DNA from: Brachypodius melanocephalos
Lineage: Eukaryota > Chordata > Aves > Passeriformes > Pycnonotidae
Assembly (NCBI GenBank): GCA_013398615.1
Contig: VZSR01000680.1
Location: 355,852-419,851, forward strand
DNA length: 64,000 bases
Direction: 5' to 3'
Positions 25,243-36,901 of the stretch are shown one piece after another. The position numbers and the translations under genes were made by a program. The notes beneath the pieces are model-generated. The model saw only the letters and a program-made list of their open reading frames with translations. It ran no database searches and was not told the DNA's origin. Numbering within the stretch: position 1 is the first letter of the stretch; the number at the start of each line of letters is the position of its first letter.

Positions 25243-26151
25243 GCACATTTCTGTGTAATTTCTAGTTGGTCATTGTAGGAACCACTAACAGGGAGAACCA
25301 AATAAATGCAAATTTAATGAGGCATGGGGAAACTGGTAATGAGATTCAACAGCCTCTCACCTTGGGGTTGTTGGTTCAAACTAGGGCTGTGACACTGCTG
25401 AAAGTGGCTGCAAACCAGCAGTCGTGTGGCAGTAAATGTGCAATGTTGTGTCACTTTGGTCCAGTTCCTGGTGGACATGCAGTGATGGAATGGAAGCCCT
25501 GATTGCGTTTGCTGGAGTCTCTCTTAGGGATAAGGGCTGTAGGGCCATGTCCTCCCTGGATTTCCTGCCCGTGGAATGTTCAGGTCGGGGTTATGCTGTA
25601 AAAGTGGGTGATGCCTTTCCCTGAGCTTCCCCTTGGCTGATTCCAGGTCTTCTGTAGACATGCAGTGGTCTCCAGTCTTTGGAGCTGTTGGGGTCTGGCC
25701 TCTCAACAGCAGTGGGTGAATTCCAAGAACCTGGTTGTTTGACCAGTGCTGCTGCTGTCCTGTTGTGCCCTTGAGCTTCTCTTTACATCTGTGCTGGCCA
25801 ACCAGTTACTCAACACCCTGGGCTCCTTCCTTTGGGGCTGCACCTCAGTGAATCCACGGTTGCACCCTCTTTGGCTGAATGCCCTAAAAGGGGAAAAGAA
25901 GTTTAGCTCCTTTCAGTTCTGCTTCATAACTAGGAAAAACTAAAACCTTAAGTCTTGGGCCCAAAATGCGTGTAATTGAAGGTAACCAGGCTGAGTCAGA
26001 ACCTCATATGTGTCACTGAAAGTATCTCCTGACCTTACTGGATGGTGGATCCGTTCCTTGAGCTGAAGTGGTGAAATGTCTCTGGTTTGGTCCATTTTCC
26101 TGCAGTTCTATCTCCACTATACCAAATGTGTACCTTCTGACATAAACATTT

Positions 26152-26193
26152 TGAGTTACTATATCTATGGTATGAGTTACTATAGATGTGGGC
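26152..26193. repeat. Imperfect tandem duplication, 21-bp period
   Basis: TGAGTTACTATA occurs exactly at 26152-26163 and again at 26173-26184; the rest of the unit has diverged. Small local duplication. Confidence 0.75.
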
Positions 26194-26439
26194 AGTACTG
26201 TAGGTATGTGGGAGTCCTCTATGTGTTAGTACAGGAGTTGAGATGGAAGGGGTAAGAAGAGTTCCTTGGAACGAAGCATGGAATAGTTAAAATTTAAAAA
26301 GGCAGGGAAAGGCAAAATATTGTTGTTTTAACAAAGAAACAAGAACTTAGAAATAAGCCAAACTAAATACTCCTCAAATACACACGCACCCCAAACTTGA
26401 GGCTTGCAAATGTAGACTTGTATTCTAAATTCTGAAGTT

Positions 26440-26532
26440 ATTTTTCTTCCTCCCTTTTTCACTCTCTTGCTTTCTTGCTCTTTTCTTTCTCCCTTCCTCT
26501 CTAAGGTATTCTTTCCTCCCCCCTCGCCCCCA
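26440..26532. repeat. Pyrimidine-rich tract
   Basis: About 90 bp that is almost only C and T on the + strand, ending in C6 and C5 runs. Such tracts can form triplexes, or may serve as a splice-acceptor tract. No strong exon follows. Confidence 0.65.
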
Positions 26533-26569
26533 GCTCGAGTGCATCATTTTCTGCTATTGTGTTTAAAAA

Positions 26570-26790
26570 AACTCTGCTGCAGGGGCTCTGAAATGAATAA
26601 AAATGTAATCCTCAATGTGCCCATTGTGCACTCTCATTTGTTTTTGCTGTATCGATTTATCAGCAGAGGGAAATTACTCGCTGGAAGAGAGGATGCCAGT
26701 CAGAATGACATTTATTTCATAGTACAAGGAGGCTCTCCACCGTGTTTCCATGTAACCCAGATATTGGAGCTGTAAAAGGGCTTGTAACAA
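26570..26790. promoter_or_regulatory. Candidate conserved non-coding element
   Basis: About 220 bp of mixed composition directly after the pyrimidine tract. It contains ATCGATTTATC (26651-26661), which overlaps a CUX/ONECUT-like ATCGAT and a GATA-type TTATC. It has no repeat content. Conservation is inferred from appearance only. Confidence 0.3.
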
Positions 26791-29700
26791 GGTTTAGTGC
26801 TATGATTAGATTGTGTGGAGCACCTTGCTTTCATAACAACAGGCACTTGGCAGGAGCCAAGGCCTCAGGTTATGGTCAACTTTTTTATTTCCTTTTACCT
26901 TAACATAGAGTACTTGGCTTGCACCTCAGAATGTCCCTCTGTTAAAAACTCATGCGTGCCAGCTGGTGAAATCTTACTTGGTATTTATAAGGGTCTTGAG
27001 CGTTCATGCCACTGAGTTAAAAAGAGAAAAAACCCAAAAAGGTAAACTATTTACTTGTTAACATTTTTAGCTTTGTCCTTCCTTGTAGTTCTAGCGGAGG
27101 AATTTTTTTCCTCTGTGTAAGCTGCGATTGCTCAAGGTGAAAATGGAGCGTATTTTCTACACAAAACCTGTAATAGGTGTATATGAGCTGCAAATAAAGA
27201 TGGGACTCAGGAGGCCGGGTCGTGGTCCAGGGTTTGTGCTTGGCTGCTGTTGCTGGATAGTTTGTGCTGAGGGCTTTGCTGTGCTGGTTTTTCTGGGGTC
27301 AGTTTAGCTCAGCAAGCCCTTTTCAACAGCACTGAAGGTCAGGTGGTTCAAGGCAAGATCCACAAATCCCAGAGTGGGTCTTGCTCCATGGCGCTGCTCC
27401 TCAGCAGGTGGATGCTGGAGTGTTCTCCACAGCATTTATGTACCTTAGGAACCGATCCTGGTGGAGAGACCACCTCTCCTGACCACAGCAGGAATGTGGG
27501 GAAACAGGCAGTAGGAGGTATGGGAAGTTACGTCTGTGTTGAAGATTGCTTGATGCTTTCCATCCTAAAACTCTCAGTTCAGCTGTTCATATCTTTGCCA
27601 AACGATTTCAGCTTTGGCTGGTATTTTCCATTTTGGGTGTTTGCCTCAGACATTTAAAAAAAAAAAAAAAATTAAAATAATTTTTCAGCCAAAATGGCTC
27701 AGCTGTCCCTAAGCTGAGAGGGGAAAAAAAAAAAAAAGTTGTTTTGCTTTTATTAAAAATATTCTCACTGTCTCAATGGAAAGCTCAGCTCCCAAGTCAC
27801 AAGCCTCTGAAATTCTAAATTGTGTATCCAGTAGCAACTTTGAGTGATAAAATTAAACAGGTTTACCTAGCCTGTGGAGTTTTTTTGCTAGGCTGTGAAC
27901 CCACTGGCTTTCATATCTCTGCTGCCTTTGTCTTTGGGATGGTGGGTGGGAAGTCGTGGTTAAGGTGAGCTTAGCTGGAACTACTTAAATCAATCTGCCT
28001 GCCTCTCTCTTTCTCATTTAACCAGAGTATAATGCTGTTGGTACAACTGTATCCAGCTGAAGTAAAACTCAGGCTGCACTTGAACCACAGAATGAGCTGA
28101 GGGCTTTGCTAGTTGAGCTTGAACTGAACTGTTCCTCTCTAGTCTAGATGAGATGTGTGGTTTTCCTCCTAAAGTTCAGGTCAGAAATACAGAGGGAGCA
28201 AAAGAGAGCAGTACTGAGCTGTGAAAGAGAAATAAAATCAAATAAGTGGCTGGCAGAGGACAACACTATGGCTTTTGGTAAAGTTGGGAGCACACATACA
28301 AGTAGGTCTGGCAGAGCTTGTCACAGCAGCAGGAGCGTGGCTCTTCCCTGGGGCACCTGTTATTTGTGTGAGACATCCCCTTCTGTGGGCAGGCATTGAA
28401 CCTTTCAGGAGAGAATAAATGACATTTCTTTTCTCTGCCTTGCTGGGGTAGCCAATGGCCAGTGCAAGGAAAGGGGTGGATACTTTTGAGGAGAGGAGCT
28501 GGAGTCTGTGCACATGTCTGAGGAAAGGAGGTCTCAGCACACCACCCCCTGAAGATGTGGGGTGGGTTGAAGCAGCCAGAAGATCATCCAAGCAGCTGTG
28601 ATGGCCTGCATTCCTAGTGCCTCGTGTGGGTTAGGAGTTATCTGCTTGGTCAATACATTGGATGATGGGAAAGGCTGATTGATTTGTATTTTTTTTTTTT
28701 CCTCCTGCCTACCCAAGCAGCTATATTTGGAATGAAATATGGATTCTGATAACAAGAAGATACGTGGGAAAAATGTAGTTGAAGTAGTGTTGTTATCTTA
28801 AAACGAATGCTTGAGTAACATACAGGCTAAAACAATTTAAGCATATGGAAATGTATGTGAAATCAATACACTAGGATGTCACTTTTTGCGTCAGAATCAG
28901 CATGTGTCTGTGCTGACAAAATGCCATGCATTACCTTTCCCCATCTGTTCAAAGCACATTTAGGAGTGCCTTGAAAAGCTTTTGCAAGTCATGACATAAA
29001 TACACAACTGGATGGTGCAGTGTAGATAGAGCAGCAATCTAGCAAAGCCTTCTTTAAAGGGAAATTATTTTAATCCTTTTCAGGCAAGAAATTAATTTTC
29101 AAGAGAGAAAAAAAATGATGCTGGTATAAAAGTATAGTAGCATTTACCAGTCATATCCACATTAAACACCTCTCCCCAACACTATATCAGAAAATAGCTT
29201 TCAACATGGAGAAAATCCAAAATCAATTAGTTCAGTTTAAGTTATTTCAAATTTCATTGTTAGTTTTTAAAGAACATCTTCTAGACTGTCTCTAAACTTT
29301 GCATGGAAATTAATTTAGTTAGAAGTTGTCTTCCCACTTGCATATTCCAGCCTAGAGAAATCCAAGATTTGCAGAGGTCAGCAGTAAAAATACTACCATT
29401 AATTCCCACACAGTAGTACCTGAGTGGTTCTTCAAATGTCACTTTCTTTGTAGTTATTGACTTTGTACTGGTGTTTTAGCAGATCTTCTTATAATATATA
29501 TAATAAACCCACACTATTCTCACTTATGAGTCTAGGTGACTACACTCATCTCATAACATGAGTGTATTTGTCCATCCTCACCACTTTATTGATGATTTTA
29601 CACAATTTTCTTTTAGGAAGTGTTTTTTGCTCATAGATATGTAGAAGGCTGAGAGGTAGCTCACTGTCTATGTGCTTCCCTAAAATACAGGACTCTTGCT

Positions 29701-30289
29701 TACACACCCCAGGTGATGGCCATTTCTGGGGCAGAGTAGCCTCATTCTTTTAGGCAACTTTTAGGACCACACAAGTTTGAATTTCTTATCTATGGTTTCC
29801 TTCTTATCTGTGTAACCTGATTATAATTCCATCCATCAGCTCACAGTTTCACTTTAGTAAAACTCCTGGTAAATCTTGATACACAACAGCTGGTGGTGTG
29901 AGCTCTTTGTGTCCATCTCTGTAACCAGAGGGAGCTGCAGATAGAAGGGAGTGCCTGAAGTGAGAGAGAGTCCAAAATCATCATTCATTTTGAGGGGCTG
30001 GTTGTTTGATAGACTGCAAGGCTGTAGGAGTTCTGTGGAGCAAAACCCTCAGGTACTAGATGGATAATGCTGTTTCCTGTTTTTGTGGCACCTGGTCAAT
30101 TACTAAGAGAAGCTGATGGAAGTACAAAGGAAGAAATTATTGTTGGAAGGTTTCTCTTTAAAATTATAATGTAATTTGAGAATCTCCAAACTATTTAACA
30201 GCATTGGGACCAATAGGAATCATAGGAGTGCTGTCTAATCTGGCTCCTCCTTAGAACAGACCTTGCGAATTTTCTGCATCAAAATTAAT
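26791..30289. other. Non-coding sequence with A-runs and one hairpin
   Basis: No gene or interspersed repeat was recognised. It holds two A-runs (27656-27671 and 27724-27737), a T-run near 28689 and the 9-bp hairpin at 29541-29566. The 117-codon frame at 28238-28591 on the - strand is not recognisable. Confidence 0.55.
29541..29566. repeat. Hairpin: 9-bp perfect stem, 8-nt loop
   Basis: TACACTCAT at 29541-29549 is the exact reverse complement of 29558-29566. It is short and may be chance. Confidence 0.6.
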
Positions 30290-30690
30290 GAAATGAAAAT
30301 GTTTATAAAAGGGCAACTTGGTGGTAGATATTATTGTGACTTTCATCATCTCATTCTTTGCTTATTATAATGCTCTATTTGGAAAGTACTTCAAACAAGA
30401 GCCAAAAGCAATGGAAAGACCTCCCCTTTGAAGCAAAATTAGAAACATTAGTTGGAAAATCCTCACACTATGGTGTTTGTTCATCTCTTCACCATTGGCA
30501 AATTTTGTTTTTGCTTGCAAGTGGGAACCAGCAGATTAGACACTTCCAAGGGTTCATTCACTGCGAGGTTTGCAGGTGATTTCAGTTTAATGCAACCAGA
30601 TAATTGTAGCCCTGGGGCTTGGCTAGGTTATAAAGCTGTTAATCCAGACAATATTATCCAATCATGTGTTGTGCTTATATGAGAGACCTC
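30290..30690. promoter_or_regulatory. Candidate conserved non-coding element
   Basis: About 400 bp without simple repeats. It has TAATCC (30640-30645, an OTX/PITX-type core) and CCAAT (30658-30662) close together. Two overlapping open frames of about 75 codons occur, with no similarity I recognise. It is inferred to be regulatory. A promoter is possible because of the CCAAT box, but no TATA box or CpG island is seen. Confidence 0.3.
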
Positions 30691-30750
30691 TGCCTTTAAT
30701 AGTCTCTCCCCGTGCTTTGTAAGTGGTGGTTTTGGTTTGTTTTTTATAGC

Positions 30751-30772
30751 TTTTTTTTTTTTTTTTTTTTTT
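30751..30772. repeat. T22 homopolymer
   Basis: Twenty-two T flanked on both sides by AGC-like sequence. It could be a reverse-oriented poly(A) tail of an unrecognisable retroposed sequence. Confidence 0.9.
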
Positions 30773-31350
30773 AGCTTGTTTGGGTTGATTTTATTTTGTT
30801 TTGTTTCTCCTCAAAATACACTATAAAAACGAGACTCAGGAGAAGATTAAGCTCCTGAACAAGTCACTGGAGGTGTGCAGTGCTCTAAATATACACCCCA
30901 TACGTGAAGTGCACATACATCTTGGGTAAGCTGGCTCACGATGCTGGAGTGCACGTTCACCTCCGCATTTAAGAGAGGGTAAGGTGGTGGGCACTGACAG
31001 CTCTGAAAACTAAAGTCTATGTTTAGCTCTAGGCCCACGTGTAGCTGAAGCAAAATGTATGGCAATGTTTTATAAGCAGTACTGTCAAGCAGTCAAAAAA
31101 ACACGTATTTTTGTTTTAAGGGAATTTGTGTGTTTGTCAAAACAAAAGATTTTTGTAGCAATACTCTCATTTGAAAAAATATTTTTTTGGGAGAGAAAAT
31201 AGAGTGAAATTGCATGTCAGCCTGAAATCTGGACCTTTCTCATTTGAAAATTGTTTTCTCAACTATAATGAAGTTCACATTATTTAGTTACAAGAGGGAC
31301 AGTTCTTGCAAGTTTGCCATCCAGCCCTTTGAAATATAAGAGGTTGATAG
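30773..31350. other. Non-coding sequence between the T22 run and the CR1 tail
   Basis: Nothing recognisable apart from short A/T runs. Confidence 0.55.
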
Positions 31351-31512
31351 GGGTCATGTCCAGCTGTGGCTGCCCCATTCCTGGAAGCGTTCAAGGCCAG
31401 GTTGGATGGGGCTCTAAACAACCTGGTCTAGTGAAGGGTGCCCATGGCAGGGTGGGTAGAACAAGGTGATCTTTGAGGTCCTTTTGAACCTGAAGTTATT
31501 CCATGATTCTGT
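31351..31512 (+). mobile_element. CR1 non-LTR retrotransposon, 3' end fragment
   Basis: This is the 3' untranslated tail of an avian CR1 LINE in + orientation. The order of blocks is characteristic: a 'catgtccagc' region, 'tgccccattcctggaag', 'gttcaaggccaggttgga', 'ggctctaaacaacctggt', 'cccatggcag', 'ggtgatctttgaggtcc', and a terminal 'attccatgattctgt'. Part of the usual block between 'gtctagtg' and 'cccatggcag' is deleted. No coding part of the element remains, as expected for the strongly 5'-truncated copies that dominate bird genomes. It is an old copy with many substitutions and no activity. It gives the best taxonomic clue in the window. Confidence 0.9.
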
Positions 31513-32125
31513 AGAAAACCTTAGATGAAAGCTCAGGCCCATCACTGCCTGTGCCATGGAAAAATAAAGTCACAATATCCTGCTGCTGGTACCTCCACAG
31601 CATTGCTGTGGCTCAAGATACAAAGGACAAGGAGGGGCCATCTTCCAAACCAGCCAGCTAAAGGTTTTGGTGAACTACTGTGGCTGGAACAAATAACTTG
31701 GAAACGGAGAGTAGCACTGGTAAGACTTGCATTGTAGTGATTTGTCATTTTAGAGATGGAAGATACCTCTGTACTGCTGATTTTATGAAGTGAGATTGCT
31801 TCCACTTACAGAGAAATGACTGATGTGCAGAATATGTTGCTTGAGCAGATGTGAGGCCTGGCAGTGCAGGTCCATGTGCTGATGAATGAGGCAGAGTCCT
31901 CAGCTTGTTGGAGGATGTCAGTAGGCTGAGGATCATACCCTTAAAAACAGGAATGCTGGGTTTTCTTCTGGAAAAGCTGGATGAACCATTGTTCTCTTCT
32001 GTGTTATAGAACTGTCTACTTGTGTAGCTGATTTCAACTCTTTATCAACAGTTCTTTCTAAGATACAAACCAGTGGAGTAAAAAGGATCAATTAGGATTA
32101 AACCGTTCACGTTTGTCCTCCTTGA

Positions 32126-32161
<36 letters not shown>

Positions 32162-33945
32162 AAGTGCCAACCAGAGCTGTGCCTCTCACTTGAGCCTCTA
32201 TTTGACCATACCCTGAGCTGGATCAACTTGCTGAACTAGAGCCCTTGGGCAAGCATCAAGCATGTTCTCCCTTCTCTTGCTTCCAGAATAAACTGGAGCC
32301 TGTTTCAAAGTGCACTGTGTGAAGATGCTGTTGTCTCAAGAAGCAGCAGTGTCAGCAGAGAGTTACCAGAGCATAGAAGTCAACCCACTTGGCTTTTCTT
32401 GGCTACCTTCATCCTTAACTGACTTCAAGGAAGGAGGAGATACATAGAACTAGAGAGAGTGTGCAGTACCAACATTTGGATATCTCTTTCGATAATTTTT
32501 TTAAAGAAGAGAGACCCAACTATTTCTCCACAAAAATTCTGTCCAATATATTTCTTTGAAAAGGAATTTAATTTCAGGCAGTTGTGGCAAAGTCTGTAGA
32601 ATTTGTTGTGATGATCTGGCTCTGATTTTGCAAAGGGTTGGCAAGTTCACATGTTGGTTTATGTATCTGAATTGTCTCTCTAGCTTCAGCAAGACTATTG
32701 ACATGCAGAGTTACAGGCTTGAGAGGTCTCTGTAAGATGCGAGCCTCAAATTTTTCACTGGGGAAGAATAATGTCAAATTTGTAATTAAAAATCTTCAGG
32801 ACAGGCAAATTTCTGAGGATGTGCACTATCCTTTTCATGAACCTCAGGATCTCAGCTGGTTTTGGTGAAAAACACAGAAAGCAATTAGCTTGCATCTTGG
32901 AGGCTAATAATAACTGAACCTTTTGGCAGATTGTGTGATGGGATGATTCTCTGTGTTGTAAGCCAACTGAATTAATAAAACAGATTTTTAAAAATCACTT
33001 ATTCTAACACAGTCATTTTTCTGTCAGAGGTGCATAAAAGCAAAGAATTTGCAACCCGGACTGTGTTACTTCTTGCTTTAGACCTTTAGGTAAGGAGGAA
33101 TCTCACGTATTTGTGCCATGTTAGAGCAGTTTTCCCTTTGGAGTGACAATCTTGTGTGTTCTGCTTGAGATCTGAACAAATGCCATAAAATCAGTCCCCT
33201 TTATTCCCTCTTTTTACATGCAGGTGGTTTTCTGGATCTCATTGGTAGAGGAAAATGTGACATACAGAAGTCATGGTGGCAACGTCTTCCAAGTAAAACG
33301 CCAAAAAGCTTCCTGTGTTTTTCTCCTGCATGGCCAAACATGCCTGATGTGCAGTGGGCTTTTTAGCTGTTGTTTTCATCTTGTTAACTGTAAGCCTAGA
33401 AGGTCTTGTCCTGTTTGCTGAACTGTGCAACGCACACTGATTCTTCTGAACAGGTTGTCTGGAAACCAAATGGTTATGCCTCTTATTTTTAAAATGTAAT
33501 ACTGTAATTTGCTCTTACCTCTGAAAAAGACTGACACCTCCACCAACATTCTCTTAAGCAACCAGAAAATAGTCTAAATGCTTCATCCTCACCTGGGGCT
33601 CGTGTTCCTGACCTCATTCCTTATCAAAAGCAGTCATGTGCAGAACACAGACTGAAACCATTGCTGCCTGAGGCCACTGTTTAGGCCAAGAATAAATCTG
33701 ATCAGCTGCAGACTTTTATTTTTCAGTGGAGCCTTTGCTTCTCCTGCTCCTTTTTTGAGAGAGACAAAAGCCCAGGTGAAACATCCACAAAAACCCTGCT
33801 AGGAGGATTAGGCTGTTTCCTTCAGCTTCTCATGATGTGTCCATTACCTCACCCTCTGAGGTCTGATGGTTTTGTAGGGGAAGCTGTAGAGTCTTAATGC
33901 AGAGTTTCCTTGTGCAAGGTGACTTCTCTATGCTTTGTTCTCCAG
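31513..33945. other. Non-coding sequence
   Basis: No gene was recognised. The only clear item is the A31 run at 32129-32159. Confidence 0.55.
32129..32159 (+). repeat. A31 homopolymer
   Basis: Longest uninterrupted homopolymer seen (31 A). Its purity points to a young tract or a poly(A) tail, but no retroposed body or target-site duplication could be recognised next to it. Its length is unreliable in assemblies. Confidence 0.9.
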
Positions 33946-34059
33946 GCCTTCAGTGGAAATGCAGTGCTGCTTTGCATCCCAGGGTTCAGGCTTCATGAAA
34001 ACAGCCATCTGACTAAGTTGGGTTTTGGGTTGGTTTGGGTTTATTTGTTTGGATGCAAG
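33946..34059 (+). other. Candidate exon, 114 nt (weak)
   Basis: A good pyrimidine tract with acceptor ('ctttgttctccag', ending 33945) is followed by 114 nt open in phase 0. A strong donor (AAG|GTAAGA) begins at 34060. The second half of the segment is a GGGTT/TTTGG low-complexity stretch (34018-34050) that translates to hydrophobic residues. This argues against a real coding exon. A lncRNA exon or a cryptic splice pair is as likely. Confidence 0.15.
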
Positions 34060-35719
34060 GTAAGATGAAGAGAATTATGATTTGGTGCTTAAGTGAGCCA
34101 CTCAAACAGAGGTTTACCATGCCAGCTTGGGTGTTTTAGGGTATCCAGTCTTGCATCCTGTATGGTGAGCTCTCAGTCTGGTGCTGTGTCCTTGTTGTCT
34201 AAGGGATAGGCACAGTTTAGCCATAGCTGGATTTTCAAATTGTTGAAGCTGGGGACAGTATTTATCTGTGGAGCTGCTGGATAAGCTGGCTGCTAGTGTG
34301 GTGCCCTGTGCCCTTTGGAAGCACAGGAAAGTGAGGCTTGGTGTCTTCTCAGAGCACTGCTGGGCTGTGAGCCCCCACCCTCAGATCTCCCTTGATCTGA
34401 GGGCACTGGAGGAAGCCCATTAAACCTGTCCCTTTGGCTCCACAGCGCTTGCTGTCGCCTCACCTACGTGTCCCTGTCCCAGTGCCCTCCCTTTTCATTT
34501 CAGTGCCCAGAGCAAATCCTGCCCACAGCGATCTGCCCTACCTGGAGCTCTTTTAAAGCATAGCAGCCTGCGTGGAAGCAGATCCAGAGAAGTTAGAGAT
34601 CAGCACAACCTTTTGCTCGTCTCTGCCTGTCTCTTTCAAGCAGCTTTGAAGAGGGAAGATCTCCTCTCCTCCTTCCCCACTGCCCCTCTGCCCCAGCTCC
34701 TTCTCCTTCCTGCCTGGGAGTAAACAGTAGATGGTACATGTATTAACACTGAGCTCTAGCACAATGCTCCTGGGCGTGCTCTGTGTGCAAGTCCCTGGCA
34801 GCCGTAAATTAATTAAAAGTAGACAGAAACCCTAGGAAAAAAAGCAAGTTCCCTTCCCCCTTCCCCCCTGCCCCTCTTTTCCTTTCTCTCTCTGTGGGTA
34901 AATAGCTAATTCCTTTGTTCCTTGCTGCACTATTTCATTTCTGCCATCATTGTCCTCATTGTTCTCTGAAACAGGAGGGGTCTGGGCCAGGAGCAGCCAA
35001 GGTCTTGGCTAATGACGGGAAGTCTTTAAAGTTTGCGCTGCATTTCATCTTCTCTGTGGGAGTTTTAGGACGCATCCAGTGTTTGATCCCCACCGTGCAA
35101 CTTTGCTTCTAGTTAATTAACAGATCCCCATTACACTCTCTCATCTGCAAGCACATGGGAGGCCTATCAGGAGGTAATTCAAGGCCAATCTGAGTGATGG
35201 CAGAAATTAGAGAAAACGGTTGTTTTAGGGTTCTAACATCCAGGAATAAAGCTCTCCCTTTGCAGAGGTGCCCTGTAAATTTGGGCCCGTTTTGTTGTAT
35301 CATTTTAAGTTTTTAAGTGATGCCCCTTGCAATCAGATCTCTTAGGAAGTTTTGGGTTTTTTTTTTTTTTTCAGGAAGAGTAGGTGGGAAAGCAGTTTAT
35401 TTGTGTTGCTGCTGCTTTGCTGTGCTGGCAGCCTGCATGGTGTATGGTTTTGAGGGCCAGTTGAAACAAAACCGCAGTGTTATTAGCAAGATGTTTTCAC
35501 CTTCCTTTCATTCCCAGCTTCCCCATTTCCACGAAGCCTATTATACAGGTTACAAGTATCTTATGGCAAGTTTTTTTAGTGTGGAGTAAAACCACCACAG
35601 GCCTCCCAGCTGTAGAGCTTTGTCAGGCTTTCAACTAAATACTGCCTCTCTCAGGAGTGCAACCTTCTGTCGACTTTGAATGTTTAGAGTTGTCTGATAT
35701 TTCTCTCCTCCTTTCCTCT
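34060..35719. other. Non-coding, GC-richer sequence with a C-rich tract
   Basis: The part at 34260-34900 is richer in G and C than its surroundings and contains C-runs at 34675-34695 and 34851-34874. No gene was recognised. Confidence 0.5.
34851..34874 (-). other. G-quadruplex motif on - strand
   Basis: Four C-runs of 3, 5, 6 and 4 are separated by loops of exactly 2 nt each. On the - strand this is a textbook G-quadruplex, and the + strand could form an i-motif. It is the tightest such motif in the window. Confidence 0.65.
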
Positions 35720-36105
35720 TCCCCACCCTATGAGCAATGACCCCCTTTAACTAACGAATTAGGGACTGCTCCTGCAGTTGCAATTCTCAGTTCAGCACTT
35801 GGCAGTGAGAACCAAACCACGGCTATTTAGTGCAGCGTTAAATGGCTCACCGCATTAGCCCCCCGGCATGCGAAGCTATTAGGTTGTTTTACTGTTGTTA
35901 AAGTTACATTTGTTAGGTGGAGTTGCTGCTCCAACAGAAACTTGGTAATGTGGGAAGGCGCAGACAGTGTCTTTGTGGTTGTGTGGCTACCAGAGACCAA
36001 AGTTTTCCCCTCTCCATGAGGCTTTAAGAGGGAAGTTTTCAGCTTTGTTGCAATCAATCCATCTCGACTGACCGTGACCCTGTAATCGAATCGTGACCCG
36101 TTCCT
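35720..36105. promoter_or_regulatory. Candidate conserved non-coding element
   Basis: Mixed composition with retained CpGs, dense at 36064-36102 where there are five in about 40 bp. Homeodomain-like cores (TAACTAACGAATTA near 35749) are present. Simple repeats are absent. It adjoins the - strand candidate exon at 36109-36156. An open frame on the - strand spans most of it but starts without ATG and is not recognisable. It could be a conserved intronic element flanking an exon or an independent enhancer. Confidence 0.35.
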
Positions 36106-36108
36106 TAC

Positions 36109-36156
36109 CTGTTCCTTGGTCAGCTTCCAGCAGGGCTGCAGCAAGGTGAAGTTACT
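36109..36156 (-). other. Candidate short exon, 48 nt, on - strand (weak)
   Basis: Read on the - strand, an acceptor ('gattctccctcttag') ends at 36157. It is followed by 48 nt open in phase 0 (16 codons, SNFTLLQPCWKLTKEQ) and a very strong donor CAG|GTAAGG at 36108-36103. The frame is closed upstream by the TAG of the acceptor, as expected for a true exon border. It abuts a CpG-retaining candidate conserved element. I do not recognise the peptide. Short length keeps the confidence low. Confidence 0.2.
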
Positions 36157-36784
36157 CTAAGAGGGAGAATCCAGCACTTTGGGGTCTCTAGTTAGTGCCA
36201 CACTTGTCAGGCTGTGTCCCCCATGTGATGGGCCACTGCTGCCACCCTTGCCCAGTCCTCTGGCTCCTCGGTACATCTCAGGGGAAGAGCATCATGTGGG
36301 GTTATGATTCTCAGGTGGCAGATGTTGGGCTGATGTGAAGACTCTGGGCAAGTGTGCCTGCACAGCCTTTCCCCAGAGCCTCCTCCAGCCTGTGCTCTGC
36401 AACACTGTGCAGCCCAAGAAATGGATCCTTGTCAGAAATGCTCCAGACCTCCCTCAAGACAGGCTCTCACAGATGAATTCATCTCACAGATGAAGCATTC
36501 GCTGTTGTCTGCTATCAGTGAGAAAGAAGTATTATTTGATCTTGTCATCAGGGCTGACTGGAAGATCCTGAATGCAGTTCTTGTAGCTGCAGAGGTCACT
36601 GATCACACTGGGAGGTGGATTCATGTCTGGCCATGAACTTAGTGTACAAGTGTAGAAAATGATGTGCACCTTTGGTTCACTACAGTGTGCTAGACTCTCC
36701 ATTTCCCAGTCCTGCGCTTTATCTAAAAACAGTGTTATTTGCTTAATTAAGGAATCTACTCTCTTACATTCTAAATAAACATCA

Positions 36785-36836
36785 ACTAAAATATTTTAAA
36801 ATGTTTTTATATATGCATATATATATAATGCCATAT
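36785..36836. repeat. AT-rich microsatellite with palindromes
   Basis: Contains the palindromes TAAAATATTTTA and TATATATGCATATATA. Simple AT repeat. Confidence 0.75.
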
Positions 36837-36901
36837 ATTAAAGAAACATGCTCTAATATAGGGGAAAAAACATAGGGAAAACACAAACAGGGAGGTTTGT
36901 G

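Larger units (their letters stand above)
24471..26439. other. Non-coding sequence
   Basis: No gene was recognised. It contains an A13 run near 24652-24664, the A18/(GGAAA)n tract at 25190-25242 and the 21-bp tandem duplication at 26152-26193. Confidence 0.55.

Noticed and set aside
34018..34046. GGGTT/GGGTTT stretch resembling telomeric DNA
   Set aside because: Vertebrate telomere repeats are TTAGGG. Here the units are irregular and lack the A, so it is ordinary G/T-rich low complexity.
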